Source of the DNA: Saprospiraceae bacterium
Lineage (GTDB): Bacteria; Bacteroidota; Bacteroidia; Chitinophagales; Saprospiraceae
Length of the DNA: 64,000 nucleotides
Direction of reading: 5' to 3'
Assembly (NCBI GenBank): GCA_016710585.1
Contig: JADJVN010000002.1
Coordinates: 316,118-380,117, forward strand
Shown here: positions 1-9,084 of the stretch, one piece after another
Numbering within the stretch: position 1 is the first letter of the stretch
Layout of the letters: each line of letters begins with the position of its first letter
Position numbers and translations under genes: made by a program
Notes under the pieces: generated by a model
Told to the model about the DNA's origin: nothing
What the model saw: only the letters and a program-made list of their open reading frames with translations
Database searches by the model: none

Positions 1-486
1 ATCTAAATTCATGAATTCTTTAGAATACCAAAAAGAATGAGCAGCTTGGTCGATTAAATTTTTCCCAGTATTCAAATCTCCCATGATAATAGCAGCTTTT
101 TCGTTTTTTAGTTCTTTGAAAAGTGTTTGGAAAAGTTGATGCTCTTTTTTATGTGGAAAATAGCATTGGTAGAAATCAAACGCAGGAAAACGAGCTTTAA
201 TGATTTGATCTTGAAACTCGTTTAAATCAGAAGCAGGGAGTTGTAGTTCGAATGGGATTTTAGATGCAATAAAAACAGTATTATTCTCTGGATTATTATG
301 CCCAGTGCATTGATGAATCCATCCTTCTCGGAGTAGTGAATATCGCAATGCGTTTCCTCCATTATTATTTTTGAATTCACTTAGTCCAATAATCGTTGCA
401 TTAATTTCCATCAATGATTTAATGATATCATTGATTCTCGAACCACCTCCTTGGAGTATATTCCAGCTGAGCATTTTTAGTATCAT
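1..486 (-). CDS. EEP-fold (endonuclease/exonuclease/phosphatase) family hydrolase, partial
   Basis: The frame opens at the ATG at 484-486 (a second in-frame ATG lies at 472-474) and runs off the left edge, so about 162 residues are visible and the C-terminal part is missing. Three EEP signatures appear in order: LSWNILQGG near the N-terminus, LSEFKNN (the metal-binding Glu) and MGDLNTG (the Asp-x-Asn pair). Members of this fold cleave phosphodiesters in DNA, RNA or phosphoinositides with a divalent metal. The start lies 2 nt after the restored ku stop, so the gene is the last visible member of the uppP-ligD-ku run. A nuclease role in end processing is inferred from context only; the exact substrate cannot be told. 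Confidence 0.75.
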   Translation of the reverse strand, partial: MILKMLSWNILQGGGSRINDIIKSLMEINATIIGLSEFKNNNGGNALRYSLLREGWIHQCTGHNNPENNTVFIASKIPFELQLPASDLNEFQDQIIKARFPAFDFYQCYFPHKKEHQLFQTLFKELKNEKAAIIMGDLNTGKNLIDQAAHSFWYSKEFMNLD

Positions 487-488
487 CT

Positions 489-1279
489 TTAAGCTCCAAT
501 TTTCTTTTCCTTTGCAGCTTCGATGCTTTGTTTAAGGGCAGTCATGATATCTACTGCAGGAGTGGATTCTATTTTTTGCTCGGCTTTAAATGTATTATTG
601 CCTCGTATTTTTCGTCGATGATTTCATTTAAAGCATCGCGATATCTATCTTTAAAATTTAATTTATCGAAGCTTGTACTGAGTGAATCCACAAGTGTTTC
701 TGCAAGTTTTAATTGAGACTCATCAACAGGACTTTCTTCTAAATCAGGGACATCATTTATTTTTCTGATTTCATCAGGAAATCGGAGTTTATACATAATT
801 AATCCATTGCCATGAGCTGCAAGTAAAATCATATCTTCTCTGTCTCTAAGGACAATTCTCCCTACACCAGCTTTTTGACTTTTTGTCAAAGTTTGAACTA
901 AAAGTTGAAATGTCTTTTTTGCAATATCACCATTTGGACCAATATAATAGACTGATTCAAATCGTGTAGGGTGTACGTCACTTAGTTCTACAAAATGATT
1001 TATTTCAATAGCTCTAGTACTCTTCAGTTTTATTTTATCGAAATCTTCATCTTGAATGACCACATATTGCTCTGGAGAGTATTCATATGCTTTGACTATA
1101 TCGTCCACTACTAATTCTTGATCGCATTTTTTACATACTTTTTTATATGACACTCTTCCATTGTCTGTCTTGTGTAGTTGGTTAAAACTGATTTGTGTGT
1201 CGTTTTCTACCGCATTAAATACTTGTATTGGTATCGTGACCAAACTAAACTGAATATGTCCTTTCCAAATTGATTTCAT
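489..1279 (-). CDS. ku: Ku protein (prokaryotic NHEJ), split by a frameshift
   Basis: Bacterial Ku forms a homodimeric ring that binds double-strand DNA ends and recruits LigD. The N-terminus (MKSIWKGHIQFSLVTIPI) is the classic start of the family. A CKKC pair and the core beta-barrel follow. As read, the frame ends early at 569, after 236 residues with a wrong tail. Adding one A to the A5 run (plus-strand T5 at 608-612) restores a continuous protein of about 263 aa through KIRGNNTFKAEQKIE and VDIMTALKQSIEAAK, the usual Ku C-terminal helix, ending at TAA 489-491. The gene lies 35 nt downstream of ligD. The frameshift is probably a sequencing or assembly slip, but a real mutation is possible. 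Confidence 0.9.
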
Positions 1280-1314
1280 CTATCTACTGATTTGTTTTTT
1301 ATATTTTACAATAA

Positions 1315-3600
1315 TTATTCCAAGTTTGTTATTGGAACATAATCAATGTTATCCATCAATCGAATATAGACCCCTTCTCTATATGTTTCATTGGGTGTAA
1401 GGGATGCATATTGTACTTGAATCCAAGGACATTCAGAAAGCCAGTAGCTTTCATTTTCTTCTACGATTTGACTATATAAAGGATGTTTTTTTACTTTAGA
1501 TATGCTATTAAAAATTTCAATGAGGAATGTTAGTTTGTTTTGATCAAATCCTGTCCCTATTCTGCCTCGATATACAAATTTCCCATCTTCTATCACAGCT
1601 ACATATAAAGAGCCAAATGTAGTATTTCTATCACCTTCGCCTATCGTGTAACCTATGACAAAGCACTCTGCTTTATTTCTTGTTTTAAATTTTAACCAGT
1701 TTGCAGATCTAGTATTAAAGACGTAATTGCTTGTTTTTCTTTTAGCTATAATACCTTCTAGGTCCATTTTCTTTACAGCATCATATAACAGCTGACCATC
1801 TTCAAATGAATCACTAAAGCGCAGTGTGGCATTTACAGTTATTCCTTTTTGTAGAAGTTCTCTTCTTTTGGTCAGTGAGAATTCAGTAATGTTTAATCCA
1901 TCTAATTCGATAATATCAAAGGCATAAATTACTGCAGGATACTTTTTTATTTTTTCTCCAAGCGATATCGAAGATTTAGAATGAAGTCTACTTATAATAT
2001 TTGCAAAGACTGGTATGCCCTGATCATCAAGGCTCACTATTTCTGCATCTAAACACATTGATTCAAAAGCAATGTTATCATTTAAGGATTGCAATTCAGG
2101 AAATTGTCTTGTAATATCTCTGCCTCCTCTGCTAATAATTTTGACTGATTTATTATTAATAAATATAAAGACTCTAATGCCATCCCACTTTATTTCAAAT
2201 TGGTATAATTTTGAATCAGGGATTTCTTGAGTTGCGATTGCTAACATATGTTTGTTTTCAATGGCTTGTGAATAGTCGATAAAATTATTTTTTTTCTCAA
2301 TAAGCCAATGATCATTTTCAATATAATTGAACTGTACGATTCCTGAAAGCAATTTCCCTGAGAAATTAATGGTGAAATTTTTATTTGCTTTTAATTCTTG
2401 ATCACATATTCCTGTATCCATTAACCAAATAAAACCAGAATGATATATTGGATTTGATTCTTCAAAAAGGATTAGTTCAGAGGAAATTTCGATGTTTTTT
2501 ATCGCAAGTCTTTTTAATGAATTTTCTTGTGGAATTCCTTTTGGAATTATCCAGGACTCTAAGCCTTTGTCTGTTTCAATTGATAAGATATATTCAAAGT
2601 TGTTTTTACTAGAAAGCTGCAATGCAAAGCGCTTTTTGATTTTTGTTTTTTCTATTAGTTCAATTTTTTCTGCCATAGGCTTTGATGCCGTTTCTGTTTT
2701 TTTATTCAGATCAATAGGAGCTTGAGTACGAAATAAATGTAGTGGACTTCTAAGCTCAATATAATTTTTCCACGCATATCCATATTTTTGATGATAATCA
2801 TCAATATTAAAGATAGTATAATATTGACTGGACTCCAACGTGTCTATATCCTCCCATCTTAAAGGCATCGATATTGGAGCACCAGATATAGCGCGTGTAC
2901 TATAAGGGGAGACTATGGTTTGACTGTTGTGGTTGCGATTGATGTCAATGAAAATTTTATTATCTCGTTTGTCTTTTCTTAAAAAGCTTGTACATAGATC
3001 TTGATATTGATTTACAAATTCTTTTGTGAGCTCATTACAGGTTTGGATGATTTGTTCAGTATTATATTCAAGTAATATGGGAACAAAAATGTGTAGCCCT
3101 TTTGAACCTGATGTTTTGATCAGTGGATGATAATTATAATTTTCTAGAAATTTTTTTAAAAGTATTGCCAAAGCTTTTGTATTTGAAAAAGGCAAATCAA
3201 CAGGTGGGTCTAAATCGAAAATGAAGAAATCAGCTTTTGACTCAGGAAACTTTAGAGGCATCATATGTATTTCGAGAGCTGCTAAATTACAAAACCAAAT
3301 AAGATCTTCAACATTGTTAGCAATCAAATAATTGATGTCTCCTATACTTTTTTTTTCAATAAAATCAGGTGTATAATCAGGCGCATTTTTAGTGTAAAAT
3401 TTTGTACCTGAAATGCCATCAGGAAATCTAATAAGACTAAGTGCTCTTTTGCTATTGAGTTCCAGAAATATTTTAGAATGTTTATAATAATATTGAATCC
3501 ATTCTGCTTTACTTATGTCTGGATTTGAGAAGAGAATTTTGTCTAAATTTGATAATTTTAGACTGTGATTTCCAATATTTACAAATTGTTCTTTTGCCAA
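1315..3600 (-). CDS. ligD: DNA ligase D, POL-(degenerate PE)-LIG
   Basis: A 761-aa multifunctional NHEJ enzyme. The N-terminal 290 residues are a primase-polymerase (POL) domain with the metal-binding FDLDPP (D129, D131) and TSGSKGLH (163-170). Residues about 325-440 align with the LigD 3'-phosphoesterase (PE) domain: a 'LESWIIPKGIP' strand and an 'LKRLAI' segment are recognisable. The catalytic HYDFRL and VxxHPLEY stretches, however, are replaced by FEYILSI and ISSELIL, without the histidines. The C-terminal ligase domain has the nucleotidyl lysine in EIKWDGIR (K471), followed by an OB-fold domain. The POL-PE-LIG order is that of mycobacterial LigD. The start is 13 nt after the uppP stop and ku follows at 35 nt, so ligD and ku are probably co-transcribed. 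Confidence 0.95.
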   Translation of the reverse strand: MAKEQFVNIGNHSLKLSNLDKILFSNPDISKAEWIQYYYKHSKIFLELNSKRALSLIRFPDGISGTKFYTKNAPDYTPDFIEKKSIGDINYLIANNVEDLIWFCNLAALEIHMMPLKFPESKADFFIFDLDPPVDLPFSNTKALAILLKKFLENYNYHPLIKTSGSKGLHIFVPILLEYNTEQIIQTCNELTKEFVNQYQDLCTSFLRKDKRDNKIFIDINRNHNSQTIVSPYSTRAISGAPISMPLRWEDIDTLESSQYYTIFNIDDYHQKYGYAWKNYIELRSPLHLFRTQAPIDLNKKTETASKPMAEKIELIEKTKIKKRFALQLSSKNNFEYILSIETDKGLESWIIPKGIPQENSLKRLAIKNIEISSELILFEESNPIYHSGFIWLMDTGICDQELKANKNFTINFSGKLLSGIVQFNYIENDHWLIEKKNNFIDYSQAIENKHMLAIATQEIPDSKLYQFEIKWDGIRVFIFINNKSVKIISRGGRDITRQFPELQSLNDNIAFESMCLDAEIVSLDDQGIPVFANIISRLHSKSSISLGEKIKKYPAVIYAFDIIELDGLNITEFSLTKRRELLQKGITVNATLRFSDSFEDGQLLYDAVKKMDLEGIIAKRKTSNYVFNTRSANWLKFKTRNKAECFVIGYTIGEGDRNTTFGSLYVAVIEDGKFVYRGRIGTGFDQNKLTFLIEIFNSISKVKKHPLYSQIVEENESYWLSECPWIQVQYASLTPNETYREGVYIRLMDNIDYVPITNLE

Positions 3601-3613
3601 TTCAGTTTAATAA

Positions 3614-4387
3614 TTATAGTTGTTTTATAAATAGCAGGAATATTATTCCTATCACTATTCTATAATAACCAAAATGTTTAAATCCATAGTGTGATATAAA
3701 TTTTAAAAAGAACTTCACAGTAATCCAAGCCGTTACAAAAGCAATGACTAAACCTAGACCTAAGATCATTATTTCTTGTGAGTTGAAATGAATATTGGTT
3801 TTGAGTAGATCATAAGAGGATGCAGCGAGCATAGTAGGAACTGCAAGTAGAAATGAAAATTCTGTTGCTTGTTTTTTATTTAAACCATTAAATATACCAC
3901 CAATGATCGTAGCTGCAGCTCTTGATACGCCTGGGATCATGGAGATACATTGGAATAAACCAATAAGAAATGCATTTTTGTAAGAAATACTTTCTATTTC
4001 AAGAACTGTTGTTTGTTGATTTTCAACTTTTTGATCTATAAATATTAATATGATGCCACCGAGAATCAATGAAGTTGCGACTACAATTGGATTGAATAAA
4101 TATGATTTTATAATGTCATAAGCTAAGAAACCAATTATTGCAGTAGGCAGAAAAGCAACCATTAATTTGAAGTAAATATTAAGCCCAGAAAGAAATTTTT
4201 TAACATACATGAGCATAATCGCCATTATTGCCCCGATCTGTATACAAATTTCAAATGTTTTAACAAATTCATCATTGTTGATTTTCATCAAAGTTGAAGC
4301 AATTATCATATGCCCTGTTGATGAAATAGGGAGAAATTCGGTGATTCCTTCTATAATTGCAATAATAATCGATTGTATTAAAGTCAT
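3614..4387 (-). CDS. uppP: Undecaprenyl-diphosphate phosphatase UppP
   Basis: A 257-aa polytopic membrane enzyme that dephosphorylates undecaprenyl diphosphate and recycles the lipid carrier for peptidoglycan and other envelope polymers. Both BacA/UppP signatures are intact: EGITEFLPISSTGHM at residues 13-27 (catalytic Glu17, Ser and His26) and PGVSR at 152-156 (Arg156), separated by hydrophobic helices. The length is normal for the family. It is the first gene of the minus-strand run uppP-ligD-ku-EEP. A -7 box lies just upstream, so the NHEJ genes may be read from the uppP promoter. Confidence 0.95.
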   Translation of the reverse strand: MTLIQSIIIAIIEGITEFLPISSTGHMIIASTLMKINNDEFVKTFEICIQIGAIMAIMLMYVKKFLSGLNIYFKLMVAFLPTAIIGFLAYDIIKSYLFNPIVVATSLILGGIILIFIDQKVENQQTTVLEIESISYKNAFLIGLFQCISMIPGVSRAAATIIGGIFNGLNKKQATEFSFLLAVPTMLAASSYDLLKTNIHFNSQEIMILGLGLVIAFVTAWITVKFFLKFISHYGFKHFGYYRIVIGIIFLLFIKQL

Positions 4388-4402
4388 ATTTCAAAATTGC
4401 GC

Positions 4403-4410
4403 AAAAATAA
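4403..4410 (-). promoter_or_regulatory. Putative -7 promoter element of uppP-ligD-ku
   Basis: On the minus strand this reads TATTTTTG, a perfect match to the Bacteroidota -7 consensus TAnnTTTG, 15 nt before the uppP ATG. No convincing TTTG -33 box is seen at the usual 19-21 nt spacing. Confidence 0.45.
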
Positions 4411-4690
4411 GAAATATCATCAGGATTATGGTGAAATGGAATTCTAAACCTAAGTTTCTACTAAATCCAATACTCAAAGCCATCCTTTAGTGTTTTGTTT
4501 GTTGGCTTAGATCATCTGACTATCTCAGATCATTGTGTTTGAGAATGTATTTATTGTAAAAATAGTCAAAAATGGCTTAAAATCGGAAAATTATTTTGTT
4601 TTAAATCAATTTAGATGTAGATTTACATTCAAATTTTCTCCGCAACACCTTTTTTAGGAGATTTTACATGTATATATTTTTATTTGCATC
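4411..4690. other. Divergent intergenic region
   Basis: AT-rich spacer between uppP (minus) and the first TPR sensor gene (plus). It holds a small hairpin near 4514-4531 (ATCTGA-CTATC-TCAGAT). No convincing extra gene was seen. Confidence 0.4.
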
Positions 4691-6046
4691 ATGAAACTTA
4701 CAACTTCAGCACTGTTGTTAATATTTAATTTATTGCTAAATAGAACTGGCTATTGTAGTGGCTACAATCCCGATTCAAATATATACAACAGGAGTAATGA
4801 GCAAACTTTTCTACCCATTAAAGACCTTGATCATGATTTAGACACCCGAACTTTTGAGTCAATTTTGGAAACTTATTTTAATGAACTGCAAAATTTTAAA
4901 CAAGCGCATGATTTTAAAAATGTTATAAAAACATATTACAATATAGCAGTTTTGAATTTTGAAATAGGCGAATATTGTTTGGGTCAAGCTTATTTGCATG
5001 AAGCGTTGAAGATTTATAAGCTAAATAGTCTGCCATATGATAGTATGAAAGAAGTGGTTTTATTGAGCACCATGGAATCGTACTTTAAATTAAATCAGTA
5101 TTCAGAATTAAATGAAATATTATCTCTATACAATGAAGGTGATAAGCACCTTGTAAATAAGCGAAGTAGAACATTAATAGATTATTTTTATGGCTACTAT
5201 TATTTAGGAATCGATTCATTTGATTTGGCTGAACTAAAATTTGTAAATGTTACCGAGCAATTTAAACTTCAGGCTGAGCCCATTAATATATCAGCATCAC
5301 TATTTGGATTGGCAGAATTATATATTAAAAAGCAAAATTATTCTAATGCGATTCGATTTGCGCTTGAGAGTCTAAATGGAAAAGATCAAATATTGAATGA
5401 TGAGTTTAAATGCGGCGCTTATAGATTATTGTATAAAGCCTATTATAATTTGAATAACTTGGATGAATCTATAAATTATATGAATAAATTTCGAACCATA
5501 TTTCGGACAATGACAGATAAGAGAAGTGCTTTTATTCAAATGGAAAGACATTTTGCAAAAATTGAACAGATAAAACATGAAGCTAATATTGCCTCTGTTA
5601 ATAAGCATAAAAAAGCAGTTTTGGATACTAAATATAAAATTGCAATATTTTTTATTTTGAGTTCAATATTAGGATATATCTGTTTTGCTGCATATACTAT
5701 TTACAATCGGAAAAAAAGATATGCGCTTCAGTTGAATCAGGTTCAAATGACTTTGGAGACGGCAAATCAAGCCTTACAAAGAAGTATAATTAATCTAGAA
5801 AAATCAAATGCTGATTTGAAATATTTTTCAAAAATTATTGCACATGATTTAAATCATCCTCTAGTTACAATACTTGGATATTCTAATATTATTTTAAAAG
5901 CAAACAAGAAAAAGCTGAATGAAGATGAAATGAGAAAATTACAGACAATTATAAATGATTCCACTGAGATGAGTGATACGATTAATTTATTGTTACAAAA
6001 CTCTTTTCCTCGATTAGAAAGGGATCAAGTTAATTTAGGAAAATAA
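4691..6046 (+). CDS. TPR membrane protein with HisKA phospho-acceptor but no ATPase domain
   Basis: 451 aa. A signal peptide at 1-22 is followed by tetratricopeptide-like helical repeats (about 55-290), one transmembrane helix (about 314-336), a coiled coil (345-378) and a HisKA-type dimerisation helix pair with the H-box AHDLNHPL (His385). The protein stops at residue 451, exactly where a HATPase_c domain would begin. Two consecutive TAA codons end it, and the next gene starts 3 nt later. Normal kinases of this TPR-TM-HisKA-HATPase architecture are about 700 aa. On its own it cannot phosphorylate itself. The neighbour carries an ATPase domain without a His, so the pair may work together. No homopolymer shift that would restore an ATPase domain was seen. 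Confidence 0.8.
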   Translation: MKLTTSALLLIFNLLLNRTGYCSGYNPDSNIYNRSNEQTFLPIKDLDHDLDTRTFESILETYFNELQNFKQAHDFKNVIKTYYNIAVLNFEIGEYCLGQAYLHEALKIYKLNSLPYDSMKEVVLLSTMESYFKLNQYSELNEILSLYNEGDKHLVNKRSRTLIDYFYGYYYLGIDSFDLAELKFVNVTEQFKLQAEPINISASLFGLAELYIKKQNYSNAIRFALESLNGKDQILNDEFKCGAYRLLYKAYYNLNNLDESINYMNKFRTIFRTMTDKRSAFIQMERHFAKIEQIKHEANIASVNKHKKAVLDTKYKIAIFFILSSILGYICFAAYTIYNRKKRYALQLNQVQMTLETANQALQRSIINLEKSNADLKYFSKIIAHDLNHPLVTILGYSNIILKANKKKLNEDEMRKLQTIINDSTEMSDTINLLLQNSFPRLERDQVNLGK

Positions 6047-6049
6047 TAA

Positions 6050-8221
6050 ATGAATAGCTTTAAGCGCATATTATTGTATACATTGTTAGTATTCTGTCCA
6101 AGTTTGAAAATGGAAGCTCAAAATTTGGATAGTTTATTTAATGAAGTCGCGGATACAACTAATTTGTACAATGAGAGACTAATCAATATTTCAAAAATTG
6201 TAAAGGCATATAAAATTGATTTGCATTTTAATTATTTTTCAAGATTACATGCTCTTGAACCTATGATTGAATCTTGTTTTGCTTCTGAAGGAAAACTTGA
6301 ATTTTATATTAAAAATTGTTTAAATTACATGGCTACTTTTAAAGTAGATTCATCTGCAATCTACCTTAAAAAATATCAAGACATTGCTGTTCTTAGTAAA
6401 AACAGAAGATGGATTGCTACACTTAATTTTAGACGTTCATCTTTACTTGGTTTTGAAAAAAGGGACAGCGCTATAGCTGAAATGAGTAAAGCTATGAATT
6501 ATTATTCATCTGTAAATGATTTTTCTATGTTAGGTTACTGTTATATCAGTCTATCTACATTGTATCGAAACATTGATTTGCCTAAAGCAGCAGAGTGTAT
6601 TTATCTTGGTATGAAGTATTTGGATTTTTCATGCAATATTCAAGAAGAGTCTAGAGCACACAATAATCTTGGTGTGATATTTATGGATATCGAACTGCCA
6701 GCTAAAGCTGTTTTTCATTTTTATAAGGCATATTCATTAGTACATGGTCATAAAAATTATAGGATTGAGGCATTGTATTTGAATAACTTAGTGACATCAT
6801 TGCTTGAGTTAAAGAAATATAATGAAGCAAAAACTTATTCTGAATTAGTTTTTAAAATAGTAAATAAAGCAAACCATCCCATGTATTTAATGTACTCTCA
6901 TATAAATTTAGCTAAATTATATCTAGAGCTTAAGGAACATGAAAAGGCAAACGAGCAAATGAAAATACTAGAGAAATTGCAAAGGGAGAATCAGTTTGGA
7001 GGCGAGGTCTTGGCAAAGTATAAATTAGTAGAAGCTCGATTTAAATTAAGTGAATTGGATTACGAAGGTGCTATAAATTCCTCTTTGTTGGGATTGGCAC
7101 ATACGACCACGCAACTTCAAGTATTGAGGTTAAAGTTTTATGATATGCTTTATAAGTCATATTTAAATATAGGATTGAAGAAAGAGGCAACATATAATTT
7201 AAATAAATTCATTGAAACGGAAGTAAATGAAGCCCAAAATAATGATGCTGCCTTTATTCTTAGATCTGATTTAGAGCATAATTTTAAGAAAATAGACAGG
7301 GACTTTTCTGATATTGAATTGGCAAATACAAAAATGTTAAATGCGGAAATTCAGACATTTAATTTTATTTATTATATTTTTATAGCATTGTTTATTTCTC
7401 TTATCTTATTTATTTCGCTTTATTGGTTGCATAAAGGTCAATCAAAACAATTGCTCGAAAAAAATGAGAATATTAAGAATATAAATGATTCATTAAGTAT
7501 AGCGAATAACCAATTGGAAAAATCAAATCAAGATTTATTGGACTTGGCCAAGAAATTGTCATCAAAATTGAAGGAACCACTTAAATCAATTGAGCAATTT
7601 TCATTGGATTTATTGAATTCAACAGCAGGTCGACTTGATGCAACTTCAACGGAGCAGTTAAATCGGATCAACTCTAGTTCAAAACGTATGAATAATATGA
7701 TTCAACATATTTTCAATTTGTCAATTATTGATGGCTCAATCAAGTTTGATTTGATATCATTGAATGAATTGTATAATTTAGTTCAAGAGAATTGTCTTGA
7801 ATTATTGAGCAATTCAAATGGCACAATTGTCTATGAGCATTCTGATGAAATAGTTTTTTGTGATAAACTTTTAGTTAGTCAAGTATTCTATAATATCATT
7901 TCAAATGCTTTAAAATATTCTAAAAAAGGGGTGAGTCCATTTATTAAAATTGGTGTTAGTCCAAAGAGCGAGCTAGATTTTATAACAGTGTTTATTACAG
8001 ATAATGGTATTGGGATTGCTGAAGATTATTTTGATTTTATTTTCACACCATTCAAAAAAATTGACAATTCTGACGAACAGAGTTTTGGCATTGGTCTTTC
8101 TACTTGTAAAAGAATTATTGAAGGGTTTGGTGGTAAAATATGGTTGCAATCCCAAATTAATGTGGGAACCACTTTTTTCTTTCAGCTTCCTGTCTCAAAT
8201 ATTAATTCTATTGATTCATGA
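6050..8221 (+). CDS. TPR sensor histidine-kinase-like protein lacking the phospho-acceptor His
   Basis: 723 aa: signal peptide (1-23), TPR repeats (about 100-400), transmembrane helix (about 436-460), coiled coil (465-500), HisKA-like helices and a full HATPase_c domain. The ATPase boxes are intact: N-box NIISNALKYS (N619), G1 DNGIGIA (651-657), F-box FTPFKKI and G2 FGIGLS (679-684). The H-box reads SSKLKEPL (503-510) where the family has SHDLKEPL, so the acceptor His is a Ser (S504) and the next Asp is a Lys. It follows the preceding gene by 3 nt and shares its TPR-TM-coiled-coil layout, so the two look like a duplicated pair that has divided the work. Trans-phosphorylation of His385 of the neighbour is an inference. 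Confidence 0.85.
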   Translation: MNSFKRILLYTLLVFCPSLKMEAQNLDSLFNEVADTTNLYNERLINISKIVKAYKIDLHFNYFSRLHALEPMIESCFASEGKLEFYIKNCLNYMATFKVDSSAIYLKKYQDIAVLSKNRRWIATLNFRRSSLLGFEKRDSAIAEMSKAMNYYSSVNDFSMLGYCYISLSTLYRNIDLPKAAECIYLGMKYLDFSCNIQEESRAHNNLGVIFMDIELPAKAVFHFYKAYSLVHGHKNYRIEALYLNNLVTSLLELKKYNEAKTYSELVFKIVNKANHPMYLMYSHINLAKLYLELKEHEKANEQMKILEKLQRENQFGGEVLAKYKLVEARFKLSELDYEGAINSSLLGLAHTTTQLQVLRLKFYDMLYKSYLNIGLKKEATYNLNKFIETEVNEAQNNDAAFILRSDLEHNFKKIDRDFSDIELANTKMLNAEIQTFNFIYYIFIALFISLILFISLYWLHKGQSKQLLEKNENIKNINDSLSIANNQLEKSNQDLLDLAKKLSSKLKEPLKSIEQFSLDLLNSTAGRLDATSTEQLNRINSSSKRMNNMIQHIFNLSIIDGSIKFDLISLNELYNLVQENCLELLSNSNGTIVYEHSDEIVFCDKLLVSQVFYNIISNALKYSKKGVSPFIKIGVSPKSELDFITVFITDNGIGIAEDYFDFIFTPFKKIDNSDEQSFGIGLSTCKRIIEGFGGKIWLQSQINVGTTFFFQLPVSNINSIDS

Positions 8222-8248
8222 CAGCCTAATATAACAGTAATGGGCTGT
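8221..8248. terminator. Weak convergent hairpin
   Basis: ACAGCC (8221-8226) pairs with GGCTGT (8243-8248) across a 16-nt loop in the 50-nt gap between the converging kinase and SDR genes. There is no clear U-tract. Confidence 0.25.
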
Positions 8249-8272
8249 ATTCCTGTTTAAAGAATTCAAAAC

Positions 8273-9055
8273 TTAAAGCGATTTTGTCCTTCCTCCATCT
8301 ACAGGAAGATTAATACCAGTAATGTAACTAGCCATTGGAGATGCCAAGAAACATACAGCTTGAGCGATTTCTGCTGGCTCAGCAAATCGTTTCATAGGAA
8401 TTGCATTTTTCATCATTGTTTCGACTTCTGCTTTAGTTTTATTTTTTAATATAGATTCTTTTTCAATTATCGATTCAAGCCTTTCGGTTTTTGTGGCTCC
8501 AGGGAGTATATTATTTACTGTAATATGATGTTCTGCCAATTCATTTGACAATGTCTTTGCCCAATTAGCCACAGCGGCTCTGATAGTATTCGAGACACCA
8601 AGATTGTCTAGTGGTTGTTTAACTGAGGTAGAAATAATATTGATAATACGACCATAGGCTTTTTCTTTCATAAATGGAATACATGCTTGAGCAAGGATAT
8701 GATTACACAAAAGGTGCTGTGCAAAAGCGCTTGAGAATTCTTCAGTTTGTGCAAATTGAATTGGTCCTGCTGCAGGCCCACCTGTATTATTTATAAGGAT
8801 GTCAAATGGCTTTGATAATGCAGCCATGTGTATTTTTTTTTTGACATACTCAAGATTTTGAAAATCAACCACTACAAAATTATGATCTTGAGAATTCGAA
8901 ATTTTAGGCAATGAATGCGCTAATTGCTGCAATGCCTCGATATTTCTTGCAGCCAAAGTAATGGAGGCACCATATTTTGCCATTTCTATGGCAATGGCTT
9001 TGCCGATTCCTTTACTTGCGCCACATACCAAAGCATGATGATTCATTAGATTCAT
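8273..9055 (-). CDS. SDR-family oxidoreductase, atypical active site
   Basis: 260 aa, Rossmann fold of the classical short-chain dehydrogenase type: nucleotide motif GASKGIG (12-18), NNTGG (89-93), Ser142 in IISTS, and the C-terminal PVDGG of the 3-oxoacyl-ACP-reductase-like groups. The YxxxK catalytic pair is missing: the aligned segment reads VSNTIRAAVANWAK, with Ser155 for Tyr and Arg159 for Lys. A BKR-like SDR subgroup with this 'LSNxxRA' pattern is known and its activity is uncertain. It lies 29 nt downstream of the restored end of the CHU_C gene on the same strand, so the two may be co-transcribed. The substrate cannot be inferred. Confidence 0.85.
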   Translation of the reverse strand: MNLMNHHALVCGASKGIGKAIAIEMAKYGASITLAARNIEALQQLAHSLPKISNSQDHNFVVVDFQNLEYVKKKIHMAALSKPFDILINNTGGPAAGPIQFAQTEEFSSAFAQHLLCNHILAQACIPFMKEKAYGRIINIISTSVKQPLDNLGVSNTIRAAVANWAKTLSNELAEHHITVNNILPGATKTERLESIIEKESILKNKTKAEVETMMKNAIPMKRFAEPAEIAQAVCFLASPMASYITGINLPVDGGRTKSL

Positions 9056-9084
9056 AATTTATATTTTTAGTTTTTTATGATGAT

